From contig JAZHRO010000073.1 of assembly GCA_037157565.1 (NCBI GenBank), forward strand, positions 16,808,501 to 16,872,500: a stretch of DNA of 64,000 nucleotides. The letters run 5' to 3'. A program made the translations under genes and the position numbers. Shown one piece after another: positions 10,953-21,167 of the stretch (position 1 is its first letter; every line of letters starts with the position of its first letter). The notes beneath the pieces are model-generated. The model searched no databases, had not been told where the DNA came from, and saw only the letters and a program-made list of their open reading frames with translations. Source of the stretch: Thalassia testudinum (taxonomy: Eukaryota > Streptophyta > Magnoliopsida > Alismatales > Hydrocharitaceae).

Positions 10953-11283
10953 GCGCCACTATGAGCTTTTCAGACAGTTCTGGAAGATGAAGCCCCCTCC
11001 TTCAAGGGGGATGAGGACCCGACCGGGGCCAGCTGCTAGCACCGGACCCCCGCCCAGCCGTCAGCAGGGACCCACTGAGGGCGGGAGTCGAGTCCCCCTT
11101 TGCTACCAGTGTGGCCAGCCGGGCCACATCAGGAGGGACTGCCCGTCTAGGGCAGGAAACCAGCAGATGCTCCTCGCGCCGAGCAGAGGAGGGCGAGCAG
11201 GAGGCCGCGATTTCCAGGCGTGAGGAGGAGGACAGTAGTCGCGGGGAGGGTACCGGCCAGCGGTTACCCGTCCAACTTAGAGT
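10953..11283 (+). pseudogene. gag: DEL-C gag C-terminal part with CCHC zinc knuckle
   Basis: After SOLO-D the frame reads FRQFWKMKPP, which resembles the start of the chromoviral capsid domain. It then runs within about 20 residues into a Gly/Pro/Ser-rich stretch and the zinc knuckle CYQCGQPGHIRRDC (about 11104-11145), pattern CX2CX4HX4C. The roughly 250-residue capsid core is therefore absent, so I infer an internal deletion. TGA at 11221, TAG at about 11236 and TAG at about 11278 separate it from protease in the same frame. The knuckle would bind RNA during packaging. Confidence 0.85.
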
Positions 11284-12003
11284 GTGGCTGCTTCGTCCTC
11301 ACCTAGGGTTGAGGAGAGTATCAACTCCCTGACACATAGAGACGCTAGAGCTTCAGGATCAGTGGTGGCAGGTATGGTTTCAGTTTCCGACAAACTAGTT
11401 TACACACTTTTCGATTCCGGCGCCACACACTCGTCTGTCGCTGCCAGTTTTGCTGTTAGTTTGGGGCAGGACTGTATGTTGTTAGAGGATCCGTTCGTGA
11501 TCAGAGGTCCGAGTGGTCAACTGTTCATAGCTGAGGAGGTGTATACGGATTGTGAGGTCAGTGTTGGGGGACATAGTCTTCCCACTGACCTGATTATGAT
11601 ACAGATGGAGGACTTTGGCGTAATTCTGGGGATGGACTGGCTGTCCACTTACCACGCCTTGGTGGACTGCTTTGAGAGGAAGATCGTCTTCTCCATACCG
11701 GAGTTGCCTTCTTTCGAGTTCCACGGGCAACCAGTGGACAGAGGCTTCAGGTGCATTTCTGCACTTCGGGCGGTGAGACTTTTGGGCCAGGGGTGTGAGG
11801 GCTTTCTAGCTTGTGTGGTGGCGGAGCCAAACCCTATGACAAACTTTCAGAGTATCCCGGTGGTCAGAGAGTACCCCGACGTGTTCCCAGATGAGTTTCC
11901 AGGACTACCGTCCGAGCGTGAGATCGAGTTTGAGATCTCACTGGTACCGAGGACCAACCCCATCTCTACAGCACCGTACAGGATGGCACCACTTGAGCTA
12001 TGA
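11284..12003 (+). pseudogene. pol: DEL-C aspartic protease and start of RT
   Basis: The protease active site DSGATHS is intact at 11413-11433, and the second conserved block ILGMDWLSTYHALVDC follows near 11623. The frame continues into the RT N-terminus (VREYPDVFPDEFPGLP, near 11863) and stops at TGA 12001-12003. In this family that codon is normally an arginine (CGA), so a single C-to-T change explains it. The same frame reopens at 12004, so RT and protease belong to one pol. Confidence 0.92.
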
Positions 12004-13611
12004 GAGCTCAAGTCTCAATTGCAGGACCTTCTGGAGAAGGGCTTTGTGAGGCCCAATGCGTCTCCGTGGGGAGCCCCGGTATTGTTCGTGAAAAAGAAGG
12101 ATGGTACCCTATGCCTTTGTGTGGATTACAGACAGCTGAATAGGGTTACCATCAAGAACAGGTATCCGCTGCCGAGGATTGATGACTTGTTTGACCAGCT
12201 ACGAGGTGCCACAGTATTCTCCAAGATAGACTTGAGGTCTGGGTACCACCAGTTGAGGATCAAGGAGGCAGACGTCTCCAAGACAGCTTTCCGCACCCGG
12301 TACGGACACTACGAGTTTTTGGTCATGCCGTTTAGGCTGACCAACGCCCCCGCTGCCTTCATGGATTTGATGAACCGGGTGTTCAGACCGTACTTGGACC
12401 AGTTCGTGGTGGTATTCATTGATGATGTGCTCATCTACTCTCGAGATCAGGCGCAGCACGGACAGCACTTGCGGATGGTTTTGGACACACTGATACGACG
12501 TAGGTTGTACGCCAAATACAGCAAGTGCGAGTTCTGGTTGAGGGAGGTGACCTTCTTGGGCCATGTAATCTCCGGGGATGGCTTGGCTGTGGACCCAGGC
12601 AAGGTTGAGGCAGTACTCAGGTGGGAGAGACCGCGTACAGTTACTGAGATCCGCAGTTTCTTGGGACTGGCAGGTTACTACAGGCGGTTTATCAGGGGCT
12701 TCTCGCAGATTGCACGTCCTATGACACAGCTGACCCAGAAGGATGTGCCATTTTTTTGGACAGACGCTTGTGAGGCATGTTTTAAGGAGCTGAAGGAGAG
12801 GCTAACTTTGGCTCCCATGCTCACCATCCCAGACAGTACTGGCGGGTTCGTTGTGTACACGGATGCCTCCTTGCAGGGGTTAGGGGGTGTGCTCATGAAG
12901 AGGGGTCACGTTGTCGCTTACGCTTCGCGGCAACTGAAGCCCCATGAGCATAGCTACCCTACCCACGACCTGGAGCTGGTAGCTGTCGTCTTCGCACTGA
13001 AGACTTGGAGGCACTACTTGTATGGTGAGACCTTTAAGATTTTCACAGATCATAAGAGCCTCAGGTACTTGTTTGATCAGAAAGAGCTCAACATGAGACA
13101 GATACGTTGGCTGGAGCTCCTGAAGGACTATGACTGCAGCATTTCCTACCACCCGGGAAAGGCCAACGTGGTGGCTGATGCCTTGAGCCAGAAGGCGCCC
13201 GCCCACTTGGCCAGTTTACATGCACGGAGTTGGAGTCTCTTGGAGGAGATGGGCAATTGGCGACCCCTAGAGTTACTAAAGCACTGTGGGGTAGTAACCG
13301 TGACACGACAGACGAGGCCAGAGCTGATAGACCGCATCATCACAGGACAGATGGCTGACTCATACTTACAATCGTTGCGTGACAGCGTGCTGTCAGGAGG
13401 CCCTGGGGACTTCTCCTTAACAGACGAGGTGCTGCGCATGAGGGGACGTTTGTGCGTTCCCAGGGACAAGGAGCTGTTGAGAGAGCTCCTGACTGAGGCA
13501 CACGGTTCCAGGTTCATAATACATCCCGAAAACACAAAGATGTACCATGATTTGAGATGCGACTTTTGGTGGAGTGGAATGAAGCGGGATGTAGGTGAAT
13601 TCGTACAGTAG
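12004..13611 (+). pseudogene. pol: DEL-C reverse transcriptase, RNase H and integrase zinc finger
   Basis: About 530 residues are open. RT motifs run from FVKKKDGT and [20 protein letters not shown] (about residues 24-58) through SGYHQLRI to the catalytic FIDD at 12415-12426 (about residue 133). RNase H begins at YTDAS near 12856, includes ASRQLKPHE, and ends [12 protein letters not shown] near 13165. The integrase zinc finger follows, with H-X-H from [13 protein letters not shown] near 13495, and continues across TAG 13609 into CLVC. The catalytic residues visible for RT and RNase H are kept. This is the best preserved polymerase in the window. Confidence 0.95.
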
Positions 13612-14067
13612 TGTTTAGTGTGCCAGCAGGTAAAGGTCGAGCATCAGAGGCCTGCAGGGCCGTTGCAGCCACTTCCAGTACCAGAGTGGAAGTGGGAGAG
13701 CATCACCATGGACTTGGTGGTGGGCTTGCCCGTTACCCAACGAGGACATGATGCAGTCTGGGTGATCGTGGACAGATTGACGAAGACAACACGTTTCTTG
13801 CCGATCCGAGTCACCTTGGGACCAGCACAGTTGGCAGAGAGGTATATCCGCGACGTGGTACGGCTACATGGAGTTCCACGGGAGATCGTATCTGATCGGG
13901 ATACCCGTTTTACGTCCCAGTTTTGGGCTGAGTTTCAGCAGGCCCTGGGGACACGGTTGAGGTTCAGTATAGCATACCACCCCCAGACGGACGGACAGTC
14001 TGAGCGTATGATACAGACACTTGAGGACCTTTTGTGTTCTTGTGTACTGGACTGGAGGGGCTCTTAG
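13612..14067 (+). pseudogene. pol: DEL-C integrase catalytic core
   Basis: The frame holds CLVCQQVK (second half of the HHCC finger), then the catalytic core with D in TMDLVVGLP, D in VSDRDTRF and E in DGQSERM. The second D and the E are separated by 35 residues, the classic D,D35E spacing. It ends at TAG 14065-14067, where the family normally has tryptophan (TGG), so one G-to-A change explains it. The enzyme joins cDNA ends to chromosomal DNA. Confidence 0.94.
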
Positions 14068-14692
14068 GAGGAGCACTTGCCCCTGGCAGAGTTTGCTTAT
14101 AATAACAGTTATCACTCAAGCATCGGCATGGCACCCTACAAGGCTTTGTATGGACGGAGGTGTACAACACCCTTGAGTTGGGTTGAGGTGGGGACCAAGT
14201 GGAAGGTTGGCCCCAGGCTAATCCGGCAGAGTCAGGAGGTGATCGAGCAAATTCACAGGCGACTCTGCACTGTCAGGAGCAGACAGAAGAGTTATGCAGA
14301 TCGAAAACACAGGGAGGTACAGTTTGAGGTTGGGGACCATGTCTTCCTTCGCATTTCGCCCATGAAGGGCCTGCAATGGTTTGGGGTGAGAGGGAAGCTC
14401 GCGCCGAGGTTAGTGGGACCCTTTGAGGTCCTGGTGCGGGTTGGACCCGTTGCTTACAGGCTTACCCTTCCTCCCCAGCTTTTTGGTGTGCACGACTTGT
14501 TCCACGTGTCCAACCTCAGGAAGTATGTCGTCAATCCCAGTCACATTCTGAGCCACGAGAGTGTCGAGGTGGGCGACGACCAGACCTACCCCAAGCGGCC
14601 AGTGCAGATTCTCGACAGAGCTGTCCAGAGTCTGAGACAAAAGCAAGTACCATTGGTGAAAGTCTTGTGGAGGAGCCAGCGGTACGAGGAGG
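14068..14692 (+). pseudogene. pol: DEL-C integrase C-terminal domain and first part of chromodomain, cut by NAE-1
   Basis: The same pol frame continues: the AEFAYNNSYHSSIGMAPYKA block, the GPY/F-type module (GPFEVLVRVGPVAYRLTLP) and the VHDLFHVSNLRKYV block. It then reaches the chromodomain start VPLVKVLWRSQRYEE near 14650. NAE-1 inserted at 14693 inside the chromodomain. The remaining ATWEPE part lies at 25074 and rejoins in frame when the insert and one TSD copy are removed. In chromoviruses this domain guides integration to particular histone marks. Confidence 0.93.
14688..14692. repeat. Target site duplication of NAE-1: GGAGG (other copy GCAGG at 25069-25073)
   Basis: The two copies differ at one base. 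Removing NAE-1 plus one copy puts the host chromodomain codons back in frame, which supports these exact boundaries. Confidence 0.85.
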
Positions 14693-15038
14693 GGATTGCA
14701 CCGCAAAAATATGCCTACAATTGTGCCATCTTGTGCTATTTTCTAGCATTACCAATGCATATTAGGTCTCCATAATTGCATTGTAAAAATACATGCATGC
14801 ATTTAATTGAGAGGAGAGGAGAATGAAGTAAGTGGCCTTGCATTTTACTTTTTTCCTCAAGTGCCTCTTTGCAAAATCCACCATCTTTTTATTTTTCCAC
14901 TTGATTTGGAAATCTCTTCCCGCGACTGCACCTTTCTTCTCCTCGTGCCATGCTTCCCTGCAGCTGCCTTTCCCTGCCAGCCCTTCCCTGCGGCTGCCAT
15001 TCCCTGCATGAGCCATGCACGGCCATGCCTTCCTCTTC

Positions 15039-15048
15039 TATTTAAATA
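15039..15048 (+). promoter_or_regulatory. TATA-like box of the NAE-1 5' LTR
   Basis: TATTTAAATA is followed by ACCACGGCTTCC. The 3' LTR has TATTTAAAGA at 22609-22618, and NAE-2 has CTATAAAA on the minus strand at 60217-60224, in the same relative place. Confidence 0.6.
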
Positions 15049-15681
15049 CCACGGCTTCCACCTTCAAAAGTCAGGCCTGGTCCCAGCCACAAAAAAACTC
15101 ACCGGTAGCTCCATCTCCTTCCAGGCCGTCCTCTCCTCCCATTCCCCTCCATATGCCGGCCCTCCTCCTCCGAGGAGACACTCGGCGGGCAGGAGCTCTC
15201 ACTGTGGTGCACACCACCAGAGTGAGACCACCACCGCCCAGCTCTTCAACGAGCCGGTGGGCGTGGTGGCTCTTTTCTAGTTTTTTTTTTTGCTTCCAGC
15301 ACCTTACGCCATGGCCGCACGCTTCAAGGTCTAAAGCTTGAAGCAGCAGCAGCAGCCCCTTTCGCGCAAGCCTGCAGGCGCCCCAGCCCCTCCGCGCGCG
15401 CCTGCAGGCCCTCTCCACCTTCCGCTTCTCCGCACTGTCGCGCCTTCTTCCGCCAGCAACCGGCTGCTGCGCGCCTCTGCAGCGGCCGGCCAAGCGCTTC
15501 CCGCCCCCTGCCAGCACCTGCAAGCTTTCGCGCAAGCTGCAGGTGCCCTCGCCTCCCTCTCCGCACGGTCTGTCGCAAGCTCTCCGTGCTCACAACTGAC
15601 CGGCGCAGGCCTCTCCCTCGTGCGCCAGCAGCGAGCCGGCCACACTCACACCACCTGAAGCTCCCAGTTGCGCGGCGCGGA

Positions 15682-15766
15682 CCACTGTAGCCACTATTCA
15701 CGCAAGCCTACGCGACACTGTGGCTACAATGGGGTGATCGGTGAGCTTCTCACTTTACCGGTCACC
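15682..15766 (+). other. Two consecutive stem-loops in the NAE-1 5' LTR
   Basis: Stem A has arms CCACTGTAGCCAC (15682-15694) and GTGGCTACAATGG (15720-15732). Stem B has arms starting GGTGATCGGTGAG at 15733 and ending TTACCGGTCACC at 15766. The same pair occurs at 23285-23368 (stem A perfect over 13 bp) and at 59440-59522 on the other strand. They lie downstream of the TATA box and would probably be transcribed. Confidence 0.6.
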
Positions 15767-16169
15767 CGGCGCGCCGCGACCGCCGTTCGCCTGTGCGCGC
15801 ACCTGCCCGCGCGTCTCCGCCCGCGTCGCCCGCACACGCCCGCGCGTTTGCCAGCCCTCTCCTAGCGCCTACATCGCCCTCTCTCTTCATGCGCACCTGC
15901 CTTCGCCCGCTCCAGCCTTCACGCAGCGCTATGTGCTGCGGGTTCCTCTCTGCTCCCCACTCCCGCGCGCTCCTCTCTGCGCAAACGCGCCCTCGCGCAA
16001 ACTTGAACCATCAGACAACGGGCCTGCAACGCAGATGCCTTAACCCTCCAACGACTGCTCCTTCTCCCGCTCTCTCTCTCTCTCTCACTCTCTCTCACAA
16101 CACTCTCTCACTCTCTTCACCGACGCACACACACACCTACACTAACACTTCCACACACACACACACCTA

Positions 16170-16712
16170 TACTCTATTATAAATATATATATATATATAC
16201 GTATACTTATATATTGATATATATATACATATATTTATATACATATAAATATATAAATATACATATATCTATATATATACTATTATAAGTATAGATACAT
16301 ACATACATACATATATATATATATACACACACACACATATATACACACCTACTTATATATACATACATATATACATATATATATCTATATAACTATATAT
16401 ACATATATACATATATATACATATCTAGATACAGATACCTATATACATATATACATATATTATTATATATATATATATACATATATATATATACACATCT
16501 ATATAGTATTATATACATATATATATACATCTATACATATATCTATCCATACATATAGCTACATACATATATACATATACTTATATATATATACATATAT
16601 ACATATATATATATATACACACACACACACATATATATATACATATATATACCTATTTATAACCATATATACATATAGATATATTTACATATATACATAT
16701 ATATATTTTTTC
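16170..16712. repeat. AT-rich (TATA/TATACA) microsatellite in the NAE-1 5' LTR
   Basis: Over 500 bp consist of TA, ATATAC and ACAC units with GATA-like interruptions, preceded by CT and CA runs. The homologous tracts at 23765-24380 and 58451-59040 differ in length and unit order. Confidence 0.95.
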
Positions 16713-17410
16713 ACATTATTTACCATACGTGGTATCACGGGAATATCTGCACCAGTTGCTGGTATTCCCCGATACACGCATATAAAAAGCATGGTTACAT
16801 TCATCTTCCACCATCCATCCCATACTCCACGCGGCACCTAGTCCTGTTGGTTGCGTCTCTCTAGACGACGACCGACTCGACACCGTGCTACACTCCATCT
16901 CCGCCTCCACCCCCACCCCTTTATATACATATTATATACCTATATATATACTGTATTTACTTTATTTCTATTTCGCTTCCCTGTTAGTAAAAAGATGAAA
17001 AAATATATATATAAAAGAGAAAAGACAATCTTTGACTTGCAGGTACTCCATCTTGCAAATAGCAAGGCCCATTTTGTAACCCTATTTTGGCTCAAAGCCA
17101 AGAACCCAATTTTGAGGGTGTGCCTCAAGGACAAAGATTACCTAAAAAAAAATCTAAATAAGAAAAACACCAAAAACACAATAAACGAACGGAAGAGACT
17201 CGTTGTAGGAAAGGCGTAGAAACTCGACTTGTAACCCCACTTCCCTGACTTTGACCCTGGGCCAAAAAGTGACAAGATAAAATCAAGTAGACCAGGTTAA
17301 AAATTTTGTAAAGAGATGGTTAGGTCCGATTTAGGTTAACCACTATACACACTTCAACGATAAAATCATCATATTAACAACCTATCCGGGCTAGACAACA
17401 TACTCTTTTC

Positions 17411-17428
17411 TGGCGCCGTTGCTGGGGA
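17411..17428 (+). other. NAE-1 primer binding site (tRNA-Asp type)
   Basis: TGGCGCCGTTGCTGGGGA begins 10 nt after the 5' LTR. It matches the complement of the plant tRNA-Asp 3' end (TGGCGCCGTTGCCGGGGA) at 17 of 18 positions. This primer site is typical of Athila-type elements. Confidence 0.9.
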
Positions 17429-18845
17429 AGTGCGCCTTCAAGTAAGTTTCTATTCAATTCCTTTCAATTTGTCTCTTCTCTCTTCACGAGTATCTTTGTT
17501 TTTGGTGTGCAGGTGAACCTGGTGCAAGGAGAAGGCAGGCAGACGAAGTCGAAGACGTGAGCAGATCCAAGGCGGGAACGAGAGCGTGAAGACGCTGACA
17601 TTGCATTGGAGCTTCACACACGTTGCCGAACAAGTAAGTCTTCTTTTCTTAGCAACTAGGGTTAACTTGTCACCTTAATAAAAAAAAATTAATTATTAAA
17701 AACTAAAAATTAGAAAAACTTCTTGGAATCTCTTGGGGCAAGTGGATTAAAATCCACTTGTTTGATTGATTGTCTTCACTCCCACTGCCCCGGGATTTCC
17801 TGCCCTACTTCGCATAGCAAAAATCTGAGAATCTTGATTCTTGAATTTTTTGCCATGTGAAGTATTCTTTGAGGCAAATACAAAAAGATTGATTGCACCC
17901 CTCTTTTGCCTCACTTATCTACAATTCGGGATCACATTTTTTGTGGGGAGACTTGGAATTGAGTTGATTCCAACCCCAACACGACTTTTCAACTTGCCTC
18001 AAATTCGATCCCGAGTATTTCAACACCAACAACTTTAGTTTCTTTATTTGTTGGTTGAAGTCTTATGTGTGGACATCTTTCTGGTGATTGGGAGCACTTG
18101 AATTGAAGTGCTTTGGCTCCCTTTCACATAAACTCTAAAACTAATTTGTGCATCCACACATAGAAATCTCCATTTAAGGTAGCCCATTGCATTTTAGCAT
18201 GCATTAACTAATTGAAATTGAAGAAGGGTTTGTTGGGCTTAGAAAGAAAACTTGTATTCTCACAAAACTCGGAGATTGGTTGAATTGGTAATTTAGAGAA
18301 ATTCTAAAATTCATACTACTTAAGGATGAACTCTAAAAACCATTCACCAATAAAAACTTCAATTCGGGGAGATTTTTCCATTGCATGCTTGTTTTACACA
18401 CTTTGAAAAATCAATCACTTGGGCATTACCCGTAAACAATGCCCTTCACATTCCAAAAGCACTTGACCCTAAGCCTCTAACTAAAACTGGTAGTAACTTG
18501 ACCCTTACTAAGGATTGGAGGTCTAACTACCTGCGTGTAGCGTCTACGTGCTGGTGAGAGTTCCCGTGTGCTATCGGGTGTCTAAGACTGGGGCAAACGG
18601 CCTTTCAATATGGCCCTGTGGTTCCGCGGTGCTCGCATTCGATTCCGTAGTCTGTGATAGCAGGTAACTTAGATCTTTAGGTCTAAGGGCACACTGTAGA
18701 GGTTAGGAATCTGATTGAATTGTTTTGTAATCAAGTGTACCTTTGCGGCGTCATTTCTCTCATCTCTTTTCCCTTCTTATCCCCCCAATTCTTCCTGCGG
18801 TAGTGCATGTTTGGGAGGAGGTCACAAAACCCTGAACTGTTTTAA
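17429..18845 (+). other. NAE-1 leader (non-coding)
   Basis: These 1.4 kb between the primer site and the first gag-like frame are AT-rich with short frames only. No capsid domain is visible. The part near 18525-18665 has a GCGTCTACGTGC...GTTCCGCGG region in the place where other Athila leaders carry their conserved block, but the match is weak. Confidence 0.6.
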
Positions 18846-19877
18846 TTGACTGCTAAATCTAGAAAACAAGCCGAATCGTCCTCCTCCACAAACATGGCAA
18901 ACACCCCCACCTCACCACTTCGTCACAATTCCAATTCTTCCAACACCAGGCTTATCCCGAGAAACCCTGTAAGACCTTCCTTATTGAGTGTCGCGCCAAG
19001 CGACTCAGTAAGTCATGTGGATCTGGCTTCTGCAAGCCAGTATTTCGACATGGAGGACCAAGCCTCCGTGTGCTCGGGTGCATATTTACATGCGAACACA
19101 TCTTCTAGCGTAGAAGACGCTTGCGCCCTAGGGAACAACCCGTTCTCTGCCACGTATAACCCAGGGTGGAGAAATCATCCAAATTTCGCATGGTCCAACA
19201 ACCCGCAGTGCCAAAACCCCGCGGGTGGACCAATGCGACCGTCCACACCCATCATCCCAAGGGCCCAGTCTAATCCTATGGCGAATTCGCCATCAAGCCC
19301 GTGCATACCGCAAGCAGAACACGCATCAAGGCCTCTTGATAAATTGATGCGAATGATGACGGAAATGTCAAAGCGCCATAAAGTGAACATGACCTCTCTT
19401 CAGCACCATTTGGCGCAGCAGAATGCTGAGATCAGTCAAGTACGCATGGCAACTCGATCTCAGGGCACTCTTCCCGCCCAACCTGTTCCAAACCCGCGCA
19501 ACTTGGTATCCTGTGGTCCTCAACCACAGGTACGACCTTCTCAGGGGCAAGTTAATCAAATTCTGCAAGCTTCGAGCATTCCACTGGGATTTCAGGCTAA
19601 TCCTGCTGCAGCATCGTACTCTTATGTCCCTATTGCGAACCCTCCTCTGCCGTATGATCCCACTGGACCCACATCGTCCAATGCTATCACTACTAGGAGC
19701 GGTAAGCAGACCGTCGATCCGCCTCGACCTGATCCTGGCCCATCTTCCTCATCGCCCTCTCATTCGGGATGCGCAGCGCATTCGCGAGAGGATGATACAC
19801 CCAAATTGGTGCCAGAATCAGTTCCATTCCCTGAGGCTCTACTGAGGGAGCCAAAAGGCAAAAAGAAAGATACGTAG
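18846..19877 (+). pseudogene. gag: NAE-1 gag C-terminal region
   Basis: This is an open frame of 343 residues. It is Ser/Pro/Asn-rich and carries the Athila gag motif NPFSATYNPGWRNHPNFAWS near 19136-19195, followed by a Gln/Pro-rich tail ending in a GKKKD-type segment. The upstream capsid domain found in ATH-B1 and ATH-F is missing, and the ATG at 18846 may not be the original start. It ends with TAG 19875-19877; the same frame reopens at once into protease. NAE-2 has the TAG at the identical place (GAT ACG TAG GCC). Confidence 0.8.
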
Positions 19878-20597
19878 GCCTCTGATAACCTGCGTAATTT
19901 GTTCAGGGATGTAGAAATCAAGGTACCCCTGCTCGAGGCTATCGATCACATACCAACTGTCGTCCGATTTTTCAAAGACTACACAACACCCAGGCGACAA
20001 TCAATGAAAACTAAAAATCCGGTGGTTCTCTCACCTCATGCGAGTTGTGTTATACTATCAAACCTACCACCGAAGCAGAAAGATCCGGACACACCGCTTA
20101 TGTCCTGTAGCATCCAAGGCTGCAGTTTTAACCGTGCCCTGCTTGATCGAGGATCTTCCATAAATCTTATGCCGACCATCATGCTCGAAAAATTTTCCTT
20201 AGGAAATCTGAAACCCACCCCTGTCACGTTACAGTTGGCAGATCGTTTTGTCAAAATCCCGAAGGGTGTAGTGGAAGATGTGGTGGTTAGGGTCAACAGT
20301 CTCTGTTTTCCTGTTGACTTTCTTGTTTTAGATATGGAAGTTCCTAGCTCACTTTCTGATTGTCCGATCATCCTGGGTCGACCTTTCTTGGCCACAGCCC
20401 GCGCCCTTATCGACTGCGAATCAGGATGTATTGAGATTGCCGTTAGATTTGAAAAACTCAGATTAAACATTGAGGATGACACGTTTGACGAGGTAGCCAA
20501 GAACTTTGATTGCAATTGCATTGAGGATGACACGTTTGACGAGGACATGACCGTCAACGTGTGTATCGGACTAATTGGGACCTATTCAGACTGCTAG
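19878..20597 (+). pseudogene. pol: NAE-1 aspartic protease domain
   Basis: The frame follows gag after one TAG. It carries the protease active site as DRGSSINLMP near 20145 (NAE-2: DLGSSINLIP), then LQLADRFVKIPKGVVEDVVV and PIILGRPFLATARALID. A 25-bp direct repeat (20469-20493 and 20520-20544) duplicates ATTGAGGATGACACG-type sequence in frame compared with NAE-2. TAG at 20595-20597 interrupts a frame that is open at the same place in NAE-2. The first residues (NLFRDVEIKVPLLEAIDHIP) match the gag-protease junction of ATH-F. Confidence 0.88.
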
Positions 20598-21167
20598 GGA
20601 TTACTTGACGACTGCCTGATCAACACATACTGTGACGTTCCCCCATCCCTCCCTTGTCCCGTACCTTCTCCTAACAAGACTTTTGACGAGGTTTTCTCCG
20701 CTTCCCATACCTCGTGGTCTGAGTCATATCTGGGCTGCTCACCGCCGGTCCACACTCCCGAAGACCGGATTGCCCTTTCTTTCCCGCCAAATCAGGCGGA
20801 CTTGAAACTCCACACTGGGACCTTGAGCCCATATCCTACTCACTGGGACTTTTCCCTTTTGGATCCATCTATTCGAAGAGCCCCTCCTCTTGGCCAATCT
20901 GAGGGCCAACTTCTTCCCGACTTGTTTTCTGTTCTGCTTGGGACACTCTTGTCCCACGAAATGCCAGACCTTTTTCACACCACTGTCGTGATCACTTCAC
21001 TTTTCACTTCACCACCCACCATCCACCCACCCTACCACCCTGCTGTATACCCTGCACTTCAGCTCTCGTTTCCCGATCTTTTGTCCTTTCTCTACCCTTC
21101 CCTGCATGCATATGAAGACATAGCATTGTTTGGCATAGGGGGGTGGATAGGCATCCATAGGATCTAG
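20598..21167 (+). pseudogene. NAE-1 frame-open tail after protease (no RT)
   Basis: The protease frame stays open from 20598 to TAG 21165-21167, about 189 codons, Pro/Ser/His-rich. In NAE-2 the equivalent codons are joined to protease without a stop. Its first part resembles the protease-RT linker, and its last ~20 codons read through the conserved ATGARGACAT...GGGGGTGG block that is non-coding in other Athila elements. I recognise no domain. A deletion that removed RT, RNase H and integrase is the simplest reading. Confidence 0.6.
21112..21146 (+). other. NAE-1 internal polypurine-like block
   Basis: An ATGAAGACATAGC start followed by GGCATAGGGGGGTGG lies 1.1 kb upstream of the 3' LTR. It is homologous to blocks at 51723 (ATH-B1), 34461 (ATH-B2), 48077 (ATH-F), 57556 (ATH-A) and 61690 (NAE-2). 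Confidence 0.75.

Larger units (their letters stand above)
14693..17400 (+). repeat. NAE-1 5' LTR
   Basis: It matches 22275-25068 and, inverted, 57765-60585. Order: an AT-rich start with ATGCATGC repeats, a TATTTAAATA box at 15039-15048, a GC-rich region at 15080-16050, two stem-loops at 15682-15766, CT- and CA-microsatellites at 16065-16165, an AT microsatellite at 16170-16712, then a well conserved U5-like part that ends GACAACA. The U5 motif CCCTGACTTTGACCCTGGG is at 17243-17261. The GC-rich frames are not conserved as protein among the three LTRs. Confidence 0.95.

Noticed and set aside
15015..16182. Several overlapping 100-160-codon frames, Ala/Arg/Pro-rich, on both strands
   Set aside because: GC-rich LTR sequence. 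The frames are not conserved as protein in the homologous LTR parts at 22585-23771 and 59067-60450.
16170..16712. Possible centromeric satellite or replication origin because of AT richness
   Set aside because: The tract is inside an LTR and recurs only with that LTR; no long satellite monomer is seen.
20598..21167. NAE tail as an env-like or new structural protein
   Set aside because: No signal peptide or membrane segment, and its end coincides with a conserved nucleic-acid block; a deletion scar plus read-through is simpler.
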